Translations under genes and position numbers: made by a program
Shown here: positions 25,151-39,400 of the stretch, piece after piece
Layout of the letters: each line of letters begins with the position of its first letter
Position numbering within the stretch: position 1 is the first letter of the stretch
DNA from: Thermothielavioides terrestris NRRL 8126
Lineage: Eukaryota > Ascomycota > Sordariomycetes > Sordariales > Chaetomiaceae
Length of the DNA stretch: 64,000 bases
Assembly: GCF_000226115.1 (NCBI RefSeq)
Contig: NC_016457.1
Coordinates: forward strand, 7,626,001 to 7,690,000
Direction of reading: 5' to 3'
Notes under the pieces: generated by a model
What the model was told of the DNA's origin: nothing
The model's database searches: none
What the model saw: only the letters and a program-made list of their open reading frames with translations

Positions 25151-28100
25151 GTAAGAGTCCAGGGAGGCCGGAGGTGACTCGGCTCTGCGAGCATACGACA
25201 GGGAGGGGTTCATGGGTGTTCTCGCCTGCGAGCGAGCGTTCTGTCTGCCACGGGAAGCCAGCGCAGCACCCAGTTGGAGTGTACCCCGTCATCGCCGGCA
25301 GACCACCCGACCGGTGCAGGGGACAGCCTGCAGAACGCGAACAGGGCAGGGGGCTGCACAGGGCAGGCAGGCCAGGGGTGGGTCGATATGCCAACGCCGC
25401 ACGATGGACGCGGGAAGTGCCTGGCGCGTTTGCAATCCTGATGAATCTCGTTTCTCTCATGATGCCCAGACACCAGACACCCTGTCCCGCTCCCGCAGGG
25501 CCTCTTCTTTGCCACACCGCAAACGCAGGCTCGTCCATGAGTACCGCCCGGGTTTTGTTGATTCAAGACGGCACATTTGGAGAGACGAGGTCACGGGAGA
25601 GCCCCCCAGATCCCAGACCGGAGCAGGAGCTCGGAGTGTGCAAGCGGCCCTCTTAGACCGGAGGTACCCAGTACGTGCCAAGCTGACGATACCTCTTTGG
25701 ATAAATGTGCCGGGAGTCGGCCTGCGCAGCGCCGCCAGCTAAATGCGCCACTCAGCATCCGCCGGCGGCCAGCCATCCATGCTCGACCTGGAATGGCGCC
25801 AGGGAAAGCTCCGAGCGACCAGGTACCCAGTACCCCGGTGTCAACTCTCCCGTCCCTCCCCGCAGACTGCGGCAGCACCAGCGAAGCGCACGCCAGGATG
25901 GCGTTCCCGCAGCGCGGTCCTCGCAGAAGAGGATGTTGCCCCAATTCCTGGGACTGAGGTAGCATTCCCAAGCCCTTTGTTTAGAAGGTCATTTGCTACC
26001 GCTCTTGCTGCCGCCGCTTGTTGATGGTGCTGAATTCCCTCGTCAAATTCGATCAGTGAAGGGCATCTCGCTCGCTTCTTGGCACATCGCTCTGGCTCTC
26101 CGCCTTCCCCACCTCCCTCCACTCCGCGTAGTGTATATAGCTCCCCAGGCCAGGGCCCCACTGCTGCTGGTGTTGCGCGCTGCTGACGTGCCAGGGCAGG
26201 CGGGCACGGCCGGGTTGGCGTTATTTTTTCTTCTTTTTTCCCTTCTCGAACAATGGCCTGCCCGGCATTGATCGTTCCACTGCCTGGACTGCTCACTTCC
26301 GTTCTGAGCCTGCTGCTGTCTGTGCGCTGCAGATGTGCATTAACGCAGGAGTTGCCTCTAACCCGTTTTCAACCTTGCTGCCTTGCCTTCCCGTCTCTTG
26401 TTGCTGCTCGATGCAGCGCTCTTGTTCCTCCCCTTGCCCGGCTCGTCATGTGTCCGAGCTCCTCGTGCAACCATGTTGGTCTTTTCTGCTCCTCGGTTCG
26501 ACTTCCGAGTCGCGTTCACATAACTAATCGACTGTTGGCAGAAGGAGTTCTTCCACTAACTCGGCAAGGCCCACAGAGATGTGGCTCCCTAGCGTGACCA
26601 ACATGGAGTCTTTTCCGAGCTGCTGCGAACTGCGACGGTGCTCTAGCGTACACTAGTGTACATAGGGCAACACGGAGATCCGAGTCACAGGACGTCCAGG
26701 GGGGTAACACTCCCGGTCTTCTAGAAGCGTAGCATCGTTTCCCTTCGGTTGTTTTCGAGGCTGTTCGTCAAAGCGCTTGCATAGAGCCTGGCATCCGGAG
26801 CATCACGGCAAGATGCCATTGTATTCAGGAACCACAGACGAAGACACCCTGCTAATGCAGGCGCGGCATGTCAAGCTTGGAGGAGGGGTGAGTTCCGGGG
26901 CTGATGAGCGCATGAAGCCAACGGTAACTGACTCGTCTCCCGGAGTGTCGCGATGAATTGGGAAAGACTTGGTGTGGCGGTCCTCGCATCTTGTGCGAAA
27001 AGGGTGAATGCGACATCGCAATTATGGATGGACATAGTGAAGCGCTTGTCGTCTGCTCGGAACAACACCACTTGCGTCCAGGAAGCCCTTCGGCCACCTG
27101 GCCGTGCGCTGCTCGCAGCAACCTGGATATTAATTGGCGCCAGCGCGTATCATACTCCATGCGCTGGGCGATGTGCCCATCAAACTCTTGCAGCCAAGCG
27201 CGTTGGCGGTCGGGATGGCGTCACGAGGCCGCCTCGCTGACGCAGAGCAGGCAACGAGTAGAGCCCCCGTCCGTGTCGCAGGTGGCTTGAAAAATGGTCG
27301 TTGGGACAATGTACACTACTGCCAGGTCCTGTGCATGCACCCACACGATGGTGAGGGGGGAGGGGGCGCGGCGGGCCAGAGGGAGGCTTGGGGAAACATT
27401 TCGACGCGGTGATCGGCGTTTTCGAAGCTCTGAGGAATCTTCGAAAGGAGGTCAAAGCGACGGAGAGGCCGTCTTGAGACCGGCCTCCTCAGCAACTCCT
27501 GCGCAGGGATCAAGGGCGGAGCTTTCATGCACCTAACGTTAGTGCAGTTATCCCCTTGTCAAACGAGGCCGTGCCCCGAGTTGCCCCCACACCTCCTTCA
27601 AGGAACTCGAAAGCATGCATCTTCCTCATCCATCTCGTGTATTGACACTTTGGATTGGTGACGGGTATGCTTGTCTCCTGCGGCGTCCTCAATGGTTAGG
27701 GTCCCGGACAGGTAAGCGCGGTTCGCCTGCAGCAACCTGCGCAATCTCACTCGGAGATGTTTCCAACTGGTCTGCTCTGGCGTTGGGGGCGGAGACATCT
27801 GCCAGCTGTCCGGTGTCTTCTGTTGAGGGAAGGTGTTTGGTGTTCGTCAACGCCTTGGATGAGTTTGCAAGGAAACGAAAAGATCGATTGAAGCTCTCGC
27901 TCTTTTGTTTTCTTCCCCGCTGTCGTTGCCGGGTTTGAGGTGGCTCGACCAACGGAGCCGCCCGGGCGAGCCGGATTTTCTGGGGTGAAGTGGTCCAACC
28001 TTTCGTCTGCAAATCTTGGTTGCCCGTGGGCCCGCCAGCCTGAAGCGGGCAGATGCCGGTGTGCAGCGGTCAATCGCCCAATCGCGGCATCTCGAAACGG

Positions 28101-31100
28101 CATGCGGGAATGCCGCTAGCTCACGTTCCTTGGCACAGCCACCTAGCCGTGCGACATCCATATGTAGTGTACCTTCTCCGTTCGCTCCGTTTGCTGGCAT
28201 TTCCGGGGTCAACAGCAGCCTTGCAGCCCACCAAGTGTTCCGTTCATGAACTGTGGGGTCAGCCTGTTGCTGTAGTGTAGGGGCAAGAAACGTCGTCGCC
28301 GCTTGCCAGCCGTGACGAACTTAGGTGCATCCTGCAGCGGGTCTTAGCGAGCGAGGATGCTGTGCTCGTCACAAGCTCATAACAACCAGGGTGGCCCATA
28401 ACCCCGTCGCTGGTAATCTCCCATCCCGTGTGCACAGTCCTTGAGGCGTAGGCTGAGTCGGCCCTTCGCCAGCGGCGGCGAACAACTTTTGTGGCTAGTG
28501 TCGTGAGCCGTTCGGAGGTAACATTATTCCGTACTGTGATGAGTTATAGTAGTGGCAGGGCTGTTGGGCCGGAACCCGCGGGACATTGCGCCATCGGGTT
28601 TGACGGCGCGCTGAATGGGAGAACGGGCTCAAGCTTTCTCGTGCTCTTCAGGATGCGCGCCAGTAAATACACGTACTTTGTAACACAAACTGGTGTTGTG
28701 CAGCACTTGGGTGGCCGAAAGGTGGGGAAACTTTCAGTCCGCTCCACTCTCGTAGCTGCTCATCTTCCCAATCAGGAAGATTGAGTCAATCTTATCATCC
28801 GAACACAGCAAGTGGGGATCGTCATCAGATCGCAAGCCGACCCTCGCAACTGCCCAAAATGCAAGGGTCTGCCTCGTGCGTGAGTGTCTGGCCATTGAGG
28901 ACAAACGCCTTGGAAGCACCGAAGTTTCCCGGTCCGCAGTCGTCCGCCCAAAGCTCTCATGCTGCCTCTTGAATATTCCTCCGTCATAATCTGTTCATCG
29001 GGCGGTATGTTAACTTCAATTGACACGAAACAACCGGCCGCCATAACTATCGACAGCGGCTCCCGAGATTGCTCTTCGTTTCCTCTCCGTCCGTTGTGAT
29101 AGTTGCTACATACAGAGGTAGGTTATACGGTCTCGAATGGCTTCAAATGTGGTCCGCACCCCGCCCCGAGTTATGCACTAGCTCAACCTCGTCCGAACCC
29201 GCGGGACCGTCCGACTGATTCTCTGGGCGGGAACCGGCGATCGCCCACTGCCGCCGCAATGGTTTCTCATTACCTGGGTTTCGAACTCCAGTGTTGACGC
29301 AGTACGGTACTTGGCGATGGGACTCGCCTTCGCCTCTTCCCGTCCGCTACCGACAACACACCTGTTGCCAGAACCTGGTTTCGACGATGCGCTTCATCAA
29401 CTTGAACTGCTCCCTACACAGTACGTTACCTAGCGACGGCTTTCTCAATAACAAAGATTGCGGAATTCACTACCGCAGAAACTACGCGATATTGTCTCGG
29501 GCGGCCCCGGTTTGGTTGAGTGACATTTCCGGGCAAAAGACCGTGACAGCAACTGCAAGCCTTGTATCTCACCCTCTCACAACCCACCAGCCGCTGTCGC
29601 GGCTCTGCCGGGGATAGTTACATCCACAATTTGCCAACTGCTTTCGCTGGCGGGCGGACCCCTGGCAAGTTCAAGAACCCCTCCTTGTTGGACATCCTTG
29701 TCGCGCCTCCTCTCACATGCCCGTTGCGCAGCGTGTTGTGTGCACTCACAGCCCGGCTACCTTATCCGAGCCATGGCAACCCCAACATTTCGCGCACCAC
29801 ATCTGGGCGTCGTTTGCCCATCAGCCAGCAGCAGCGTGTTGTTATCATGATGCGCTTGCCCGTTGCCCGCTGATGCCAGTCCCTGTTCTTCACCATCGTC
29901 CCAACTCGAGCCTGTCACCGGCCGCCTTCTTCTCCGAGTCGTGCCTATTTGTACAGCCCCACCGGGCAGTCTTCGCCTGGTTACAGGAACTGCCACGCTC
30001 GTCATTAGGCGGAGTTGCAGAGTACCTCAGCGTGTAACCAGGATCTGCTCGGCTGGCACGGAAGAGCAACCGAGCTATAAGACGGCTTTTGCTATAGTGC
30101 ACACAGTAGTGTTGTGTACACTAGCATGAGGTGAGGGCCCGGGTATGGTTACAGCGAGCGTGCGGGGTTCTCATCTCGCCATGACAGCCTGGGTGCACCG
30201 CCCGCTGACGTTCTCTTGGACAACCAAGCCGTCCCCAAGGGGGAAAGGAAGTCTCGCCCGTCAGCAGGCAGGTTTTGAAGTTAGTGTGATTCTCGATGTC
30301 GTCACGCTGAAGACCACTCCCTGTTTTCATCAATGTTGAGACCGTTTAGCCTCAACGCCAGCGAGTTCCAAGTCACAACGTCTCCACTCACATGAGTGCA
30401 GATGATCATCCGACTGTGAAGACAACGGTATGCACTTGCTTTGACGTGGGCCCTCCCAACCTCTTGCTTGCTCTTCCCAAAGCAGTCGTGGGTGCGGAGA
30501 ACCCGGCCCCGGCCAATGGCGAGCAGGGTCCCTTCCTCACCCATGCCCCTATAAGTGGTTTGTTAAGCCTTGTTGAGTCGAGATGCACTTTTCCTCGGCT
30601 GCCCCAACGAGGTGCATCTGGACGATCGAGACGGGCAATGGCAGGGACGCCGGGAGACCTGGCTCCGTCAGGCCAAGGACCCTCGCGAGCTTCGTCGGCC
30701 CAAATCGGAATCCGGAGTGGCAGGGTGCTCAAATCCGGGGGTGTCACTGATAATCTTCGAAGCGACGTCGCTGGATCCGCCGTGGGATCGTACACTAGTG
30801 TATGTAGCAACTGCCTGTTCCGCACATCGGACACGCATGCCGCCGGCGTTTCAGATCGCGGATCACAAGACGTCTAGAAGGCTTCGAGAAACAGTCTCGG
30901 TTGCGATCTCCGAGTCTGAAGCACCATGTCGTGCTCTAGTGTACATACACTAGTGTGGTGTACGCGAGCGTTCGGCACCGGGATTGTCACTGCCGCACTC
31001 CGCACCACCCCGGGAAAGCCGACTGTACAGCAGATCTGTCTGACCGCTTGTTGAATTGCTTCAACCTGCAAAGCGTTGTGTTAAGTATTCCAAATCTTCG

Positions 31101-33806
31101 CACACAGCATGTATCCTTCCATTGTGGACCACCTCCAACGAGCTCCACGCAGCTGCCGCAGCCCGGTTTCAACGCGGTCCGCTGCGATAACTACCTGACC
31201 TGGCCTTACCGTGGCCGTGGTTCGAACCACCCGGCGACGATGACCTGCTGTGCCCGTCTCACGCCTCTGTCACACCGCGATTTCCCGGTTCAGCCCCGTC
31301 TTTCCCCAGATACTCCCGGCTGGCGCCTCATGGTCCCATCCAGTGCAATAAGCCGGACCCGCTCAATTCGTCGTCGGGGCCGCCGGGGCGGGCTTTCGTC
31401 TCTTCCTTTTGAGTCCCGTTGCAACGATTCCAAATGAAAAACTCACCGCATGATACGTAGTGTAGCTTCTTGGCGAAAGGGAGCAGAAGCGCATCGAACC
31501 TGGACCGCGAGCCATGGACAAATCCGGGCAGCAACTCACCCCCGTACGCATGCATCACGTTCCTGTCAGCCCTGCCGTAACGCATGATGTGCAATTTGTT
31601 CAAAAGCTCTCCCACCAGCAGCGAGCAGCGCCGGTCTGCTGTGTGTGTGCGTTCCCCTTAATTTGCGTCCCGCGGAGGCCGGCCAGCGCGGGCCCGGTTG
31701 CCGCTTGCGGCGCGGCGGGAGGGAGTCCAAAAATATCACGACGTAAACGAACGGCCCTGCCGGTCAATCAATATAGTTAGATAAACACTGTATATTTTGG
31801 GCTGCGGCTCTTAGTCCAGCGCCGCTACTTCTACCGGACCCTTACGCGCCGCGCTTCCTCTCACGAGCCCGCTTGATGAATCCTGACGGAGATGGATGGA
31901 GCTGGGTGAAAGCTGCCACGTTGGCATCGAGCCACGCCCTTAAGCCAATCCTTCGTTTCGAGCCCCTTCGCCGGCCCAGCCCTTTCGTCTTTCTAGACGT
32001 CCAAGGTAGTGTTGGTATCCGTATTGTAGCCACCCTTCCTCGCACTCGAGGTGTTTCTCCTGCCTACCTGATACTTGGTAGGAAATCCCATTGGAAGACG
32101 CTGTACACCGCAGAACCCAGACTGAACCCGGCCGGGCCTTTAATCAAGCGCCGAACACGTGCGTCACTTTCTCAAATGTCACAGTTGCCTCCGTCCTGAT
32201 ACTGTATGTACATTCCATCCATCTGTCGTTAGACCGCCCCGTCCAATCCGTCATCGGAACCCTTTTAATTGCCCCGACTCCGAGGCGTCCGCTAACCCCG
32301 GCTGTGCCGAACGCGCTGGGTTGGCGTGCCTTCGGACGAGACGGGGCTCTGCTCCGACTGACTGGCTGACTGGCTGGCTGGGGCGGGCCCACGCCTGGGC
32401 TTGGAACGGTACCGCTGTCTCGGTGCCCTGCTGGAGGAGGGCTTTCTTGAGAGGAGGTTTGAGGGTGGTTTGTTGGTTGCTCGGGTATGTGGCGATCATC
32501 AGGTGAATGAAAGGGGAGATTTTTCTGGACTGCTATGTTAAAGGTTTCGGAAGGGAGATCTGCTCGCAGTCGGGCTGTCCATGTTTCGTGGTGGGCTCCT
32601 AGAGGTTCAGTGTCTACCTTCCGTTGAGTCATCATTGGTCCAGATCTCGTTCCACTGTCTCTCCCCTCCCTCTCCTCCTTGTGCTCTCCCCTTGACTTTC
32701 GGCTTTGTCTTGCCACATTTTGTTCCTCTCTACACCTTTCGCGTGCTCATTGTGATCCATCTTCCCCATTTTCATTCTCTCATTTTACACCCTGTTTGGC
32801 TTACTTGCCAGTGTTTGCAACGTCCCCCTCAACCAGGTTCATTGCCGGCTAAGTGCGCGCCGCCGGAAGTGCAGCCTGCAAGTAACCAGAACCTGGACCG
32901 GGGACGTGCTGCAACGCCGTTGACTGATAGTTTCGGAATAGTTAGTCACAAACTGAACGGGCCTGCTGCTAAGGCTACTTACCACTGCTACTAATGCAGC
33001 TTTTGAGGGGATCTTGCAGATATGCCATGCGCAGAACTACCTACGATGAGTGTACGTACGCTGTCACAATACTACGTGAAACAACAGGCAGATGACATGA
33101 ACCAGAAAAGTGTTAATGTCGGTTCCGGGGCTGGGTGGGCTCTGCCTGTTCGAACGTGGTATGTACCGGTTTCAGAACCTTACTTATACGCTCAGTTGCC
33201 GTCCCCGCTATGACCTTGAGGTAGTAGTCTTGAGATTTCTTCCGGGCTTAGGTTGGATCGCGCGGTGGTAGCTGTCCAATGCGAGAATGAATCTGGCTGG
33301 GCAAAGTGTTCCCTGTCTACCAGCTTTGAATACCTCAACCAAGTGTTTGCGAGTGTTTGGTGGTTGGCGCCCGATTCTCCAGAGGACTCTGGCCCCTCCT
33401 GAAGTTTGAGTTGAGATGCGTGGTTGAAATACCGTTAGTCGGTCCTGTCATTGATTGGCTACTACTGAGACATGTATGTCTTGCTTCAACGGTAGCATGG
33501 GTTAAAAAAGCGGATAGTTGCAGACGTTCCACCTCGCCCAAACTCTGTCCTTTGTTGGTACCCCATTCCCTTTCCAGGGATCTCGGCAGGCAATGCCGGT
33601 CTTCTCCGCAAACATGTTCCCGTTCCCCAAACGGGCGACCACGGGGGCAGCGGTGTTTGCAGGGGTGGGTTCTGGACCCGTGGGAGGTTTGACCTGGTGC
33701 GGGTTCCGGTCCGCAGGCGTTTGTTTGGTCATTGTTGACTATCACAGCGTAGTGTAAGCAAGTGATCTGGCATACGATGTCGCAACTCCACATGGCTCTA
33801 GTGTAC
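25144..33806. promoter_or_regulatory. Cluster of CTAGTGTA/TACACTAG motifs
   Basis: The octamer CTAGTGTA or its complement occurs at about 25146, 26649-26660 (within the 14-bp palindrome GTACACTAGTGTAC, 26648-26661), 30117, 30791-30802 (palindrome TACACTAGTGTA), 30936, 30946 and 33798. I did not notice it elsewhere in the window. By composition an octamer and its complement should appear about once per 33 kb. Role unknown: it could be a protein-binding site or the remains of a repeat family. Confidence 0.35.
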
Positions 33807-36072
33807 ATTAGATGTCATCCAGGCTAATAATCCTTTCGTTGCATTTCATTAGGAATCAACCAAGAAAGGTATCATCTCTCTTGCCCATGGTAGTATGGCA
33901 ACTTTCGGTTTGTTCCTTTTGAGGCTGAGTGTCTCCGTAAGAGTTCCAGTTTGTCTGAGGCTCTCTGGCATTAACTATCTACATACATCTATTCGGGCTT
34001 TTGCATTGGACTTTACACAGTAGCTCGCATACGGTACGCATATATGTTTCAGGTGTTGGTTGTCATGCAAGGCCCATTTTGAGCAGTTTGAAAATGTAAC
34101 CGGGTGCTTCCTTGCCGTGTTTTTTTCGAGTGTTGGCTACTCTCAACGCTTCTGCTCTTAAACAGAGTTGTGCCACAATGAAGGGGCTACACAGTGAATT
34201 CACAACGGGAGAAACGCAGCAGATGCGACTGCGGGGGGGGGTCGTTCGCTGGATTTGGTTGTCTCGCTACCGCGTTTCCATGAATATCCTTATGTTTTGG
34301 TAGTGCCGCTTTGCCCTATAGGAATAGCGTGCCGTATTTCTGCCTCCATACTTAGAACTAAATAGTAAGTGTAGAGAGCTTGAGGGCGGCTTGGCTTGTG
34401 TTCACTCACTAAACACCTTCCTGTTCTATTCAAGCCTGAGATCATGCACATATGCAGGAGTCTCTTTCCTTCACTCCTCCGCCTCATCCCTCGACCAGCC
34501 CTCTTCCTCTGTTCACCCCCTCCAGCTGAATACCGTGTCTTCATACATACCTATCTCAGCGAATGGCCCCCAACACTGCATGATTATTGGCCCCCGCGAT
34601 GCCCGCCCGACTCCGATTGGAGAGGCCAGAAGCTCACCGGCTTGCAGGCCTGCCTGGGATTGGCTGTTTATTTCCCAAAATTGCTTCGTTTTCTATTGCT
34701 TGCTTGGCGTTTGGGCTCTTGGTGTTACCCTCCCCCAGCGAGCCTTCAGAGACGGGAAGGGCAAGGCAGCGGAAGGGGATGAAAGTTCCCAGACTTTAAT
34801 TAATTGGGCGGCTGAACGAGCTTGCCAGCAGCTTACTGCGGTACGGCGGTCGCGGGGAGATTTGTTAACGGGGCTCCGCTTCGCTTGCATAATTAGGACA
34901 TGCGATGATCTTGCCTGACGTGCCGTGTGTGTGTGTGTGTGAGATGCGTGGCATCCCGCTTGCTCGCCGGCGGTGCGGCAGGTTCGGGATCGGTACGGGT
35001 CGGCTGCTGCAAGCAGGGCTGCGAAATGGGCTTGGCGTAAATCTCTGCCAGTGGCAGGTGCTCTGATTTGGGACTTTCGAAGCCTGGCGGTGTCTTCATT
35101 TACAGAGTAGATTGAGAGTGAAAGGAGGCATGCCTGAGGCACACTGCGTGCTCTGGAGAGAGTGCGTTCCATCGCAAGTTCAACGCTTGTGTTTGTGTAC
35201 AGGACAGACTGTGATAGGAGCAACCCACGTTCGGCGTGCCCATACACAAGTTAGCCGTTGATGTCTCAGCCCTAAACGCCGTTGACTGAGACACCGCAAT
35301 AGCCCAATCAGCCTATCAGGAAACGACTAGAACGAAAGGTCGTTTGAGCTCTCTCTGCATGGGAAAGCCACAACGATGATGAGGCCATCTCGCTGTGTGC
35401 TGGGGAATCCTGAACGGCCTTCTGGAGAATGATCTGCGGAAGATTCTCATGGATTAGAAGCCCGAATTGGAGCCAGCTACTAGCTCTTGAGGTTCTCCCT
35501 ACCCGGCGCCCTGCGTATTACATGGGAACACTAGATCCAATGATGTAGGTTCATTACTTCTGATAGCAGGCAGTCCGTCGATCCCTTTTGTGCCGTGTCC
35601 TGTGCACGCAGTGCCAACGACACCAGGAATTACTCCGTACGTGTGTCTCAGTCACGTCATCCGCACCAAGCGCTACCCCGTAGTCAGCAATCGGCGGATC
35701 GATCAGGATCAACAAGCTGGTCCTGAGGCAAGCCGCTGGGGGTGGCTGACATCATGACGGATGCAACTGGGGCCAACAGAACAAGCGACGCAGAGATCGC
35801 GGAGAAAAACTGGGGTTATCAACGGAATACATTAACCAGCTCGAAGGGCAACCGATCTTTTGACAGCAACAAGGCTAGCCCCAAATCGAACCCGAGAAAC
35901 ATGGACCAGAACCTCATCACGCAGGATCTTGGGCAGCGGGAGGCCATTCCGTCTTCGTTTTGGGCGGTGCGACAAGGGCTCGGACCACTTCACTGCAACG
36001 GGTGGTGCGATCGATTCCGGTACCGAAACAGAACCTGGAAAAGCTTGTAGGGCGTTGCAACGGCCCCAAAAT
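25151..36072. other. Gene-poor stretch, about 11 kb
   Basis: I read both strands and found no domain, no consistent exon chain and no open frame above about 190 codons. Short frames overlap at random and are broken by stops. It includes a (GT)9 microsatellite at about 34924-34942 and the CTAGTGTA motif cluster. It may be decayed transposon sequence or a long regulatory region, but no transposase or reverse transcriptase motif is visible. Confidence 0.5.
34924..34942. repeat. (GT)n microsatellite
   Basis: About nine GT units in a row within the gene-poor region. Confidence 0.85.
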
Positions 36073-36386
36073 TCTAATATATATACTACAGAACTGGGCG
36101 GTTAGTGCGATCCTCTTTTCCGGTACGTAACAGGGGTCCTCCTTAACTAATTGTTACTGCTCTCCACCTCTTTAGCCTTGCAATCCTCCTCTTTAGCCTT
36201 AACAAATAACAGATACAGGGTACAGAGCTGTTAGTGATTTTTCTTTCCCCTCCTATTAGCTTACGGCTAGATCGTTATTTCCTTTCCCCGTTGTTTTGTT
36301 TTCCTTTTTCCTCCTTTTCTCTACGCGCCTACATCGTGGGCTCCACGCCTGCACCGTGGAACCGGGGGAGCCGTACATAGGAGCCC

Positions 36387-36467
36387 GGGCAACTGGGCCA
36401 GCCGTAGGCAGGTGGGCATCTGGGGGAGCCGTGGCCAGGTGGGCAACCAGGCTAGCCGTACGCAGGG
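36387..36467. repeat. Three 27-bp tandem repeats left of the minisatellite
   Basis: Units at 36387-36413, 36414-36440 and 36441-36467 share GGGCA at the start, an AGCCGT core and an end close to CAGG. A related 27-bp unit stands alone at 40707-40733 on the other side of the 20-bp array, so the two repeat types are interleaved in one structure. Confidence 0.75.
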
Positions 36468-36479
36468 CATACTGCGGGC

Positions 36480-39400
36480 GGCACCAGGGCCACAACGCGG
36501 GCACCAGGGCCACAACGCGGGCACCAGGGCCACAACGCGGGCACCGGGGGCATGCCGTGGGCACCACAGCCACAACGCGGGCACCGAGGGCATGCCGTGG
36601 GCACCGGGGCCACAACGCAGGCACCGAGGGCATACCGTGGGCACCGGGGGCATACCGTGGGCACCGAGGGCATGCCGTGGGCACCGGGGCCACATCGCGG
36701 GCACCGGGGCACCGGGGCCACAACGCGGGCACCGGGGGCATGCCATAGGCACCATAGCCACAACGCGGGCACCAGGGCCACAACGCGGGCACCGGGGGCA
36801 TGCCATGGGCACCGGGGCCACAACGCGGGCACCAGGGCCACAACGCGGGCACCAGGGCCACAACGCGGGCACCGGGGCCACAACGCGGGCACCGGGGCCA
36901 CAACGCGGGCACCGGGGGCATACCGTGGGCACCGGGGCCACAACGCGGGCACCGGGGGCATGCCGTAGGCACCGGGGCCACAACGCGGGCACCGGGGGCA
37001 TGCTGTGGGCACCACAGCCACAACGCGGGCACCGAGGGCATGCCGTGGGCACCGGGGCCACAACGCGGGCACCGGGGCCACAACGCGGGCACCGGGGGCA
37101 TGCCATAGGCACCGGGGCCACAACGCGGGCACTGGGGGCATGCCGTGGGCACCATAGCTACAACGTAGGCACCAGGGGCATGCTGTGGGCACCACAGCCA
37201 CAACGCGGGCACCGAGGGCATGCCGTGGGCACCACAGCCACAACGCGGGCACCGAGGGCATGCCGTGGGCACCGGGGGCATGCCGTGGGCACCGGGGCCA
37301 CAACGCGGGCACTGGGGGCATGCCGTGGGCACCATAGCTACAACGTAGGCACCAGGGGCATGCCGTGGGCACCGGGGGCATGCCGTGGGCACCGGGGCCA
37401 CAACGCGGGCACCGGGGGCATGCCATAGGCACCACAGCCACAACACGGGCACCAGGGCCACAACGCGGGCACCGGGGGCATGCCATAGGCACCGGGGCCA
37501 CAACGCGGGCACCGGGGCCACAACGCGGGCACCGGGGGCATGCCGTGGGCACCGGGGCCACAACGCGGGCACCGGGGGCATGCCATAGGCACCACAGCCA
37601 CAACACGGGCACCAGGGCCACAACGCGGGCACCGGGGGCATGCCATAGGCACCGGGGCCACAACGCGGGCACCGGGGCCACAACGCAGGCACCAGGGCCA
37701 CAACGCGAGCACCGGGGGCATACCATGGGCACCGAGGGCATGCCGTAGGCACCGGGGCCACAACGCGGGCACCGGGGGCATGCTGTGGGCACCACAGCCA
37801 CAACGCGGGCACCGAGGGCATGCCGTGGGCACCGGGGCCACAACGCGGGCACCGGGGGCATGCCGTAGGCACCGGGGCCACAACGCGGGCACCGGGGGCA
37901 TGCCATAGGCACCACAGCCACAACACGGGCACCAGGGCCACAACGCGGGCACCGGGGGCATGCCATAGGCACCGGGGCCACAACGCGGGCACTGGGGGCA
38001 TGCCGTGGGCACCATAGCTACAACGTAGGCACCAGGGGCATGCTGTGGGCACCACAGCCACAACGCGGGCACCGAGGGCATGCCGTGGGCACCACAGCCA
38101 CAACGCGGGCACCGAGGGCATGCCGTGGGCACCGGGGGCATGCCGTGGGCACCGGGGCCACAACGCGGGCACTGGGGGCATGCCGTGGGCACCATAGCTA
38201 CAACGTAGGCACCAGGGGCATGCCGTGGGCACCGGGGGCATGCCGTGGGCACCGGGGCCACAACGCGGGCACCGGGGGCATGCCATAGGCACCACAGCCA
38301 CAACGCGGGCACCGGGGCCACAACGCGGGCACCGGGGGCATGCCATAGGCACCGGGGCCACAACGCGGGCACCGGGGCCACAACGCGGGCACCGGGGGCA
38401 TGCCATAGGCACCGGGGCCACAACGCGGGCACCGGGGGCATGCCATAGGCACCACAGCCACAACACGGGCACCAGGGCCACAACGCGGGCACCGGGGGCA
38501 TGCCATAGGCACCGGGGCCACAACGCGGGCACCGGGGCCACAACGCGGGCACCGGGGGCATGCCATAGGCACCGGGGCCACAACGCGGGCACCGGGGGCA
38601 TGCCATAGGCACCGGGGCCACAACGCGGGCACCGGGGGCATGCCATAGGCACCACAGCCACAACGCGGGCACCAGGGCCACAACGCGGGCACCGGGGGCA
38701 TACCGTGGGCACCGGGGCCACAACGCGGGCACCGGGGCCACAACGCGGGCACCGGGGGCATGCCATAGGCACCGGGGCCACAACGCGGGCACCGGGGCCA
38801 CAACGCGGGCACCGGGGGCATGCCATAGGCACCGGGGCCACAACGCGGGCACCGGGGGCATGCCATAGGCACCACAGCCACAACGCGGGCACCGGGGCCA
38901 CAACGCGGGCACCGGGGGCATGCCATAGGCACCGGGGCCACAACGCGGGCACCGGGGCCACAACGCGGGCACCGGGGGCATGCCATAGGCACCGGGGCCA
39001 CAACGCGGGCACCGGGGGCATGCCATAGGCACCACAGCCACAACACGGGCACCAGGGCCACAACGCGGGCACCGGGGGCATGCCATAGGCACCGGGGCCA
39101 CAACGCGGGCACCGGGGCCACAACGCGGGCACCGGGGGCATGCCGTGGGCACCGGGGCCACAACGCGGGCACCAGGGCCACAACGCGAGCACCAGGGGCA
39201 TACCGTGGGCACCGGGGCCACAACGCGGGCACCGGGGGCATGCCATAGGCACCACAGCCACAACACGGGCACCAGGGCCACAACGCGGGCACCGGGGGCA
39301 TGCCATAGGCACCGGGGCCACAACGCGGGCACCGGGGCCACAACGCGGGCACCGGGGGCATGCCGTGGGCACCGGGGCCACAACGCGGGCACCAGGGCCA

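Noticed and set aside
31217..31232. tRNA B-box-like GGTTCGAA
   Set aside because: No A box, acceptor stem or cloverleaf could be formed around it.
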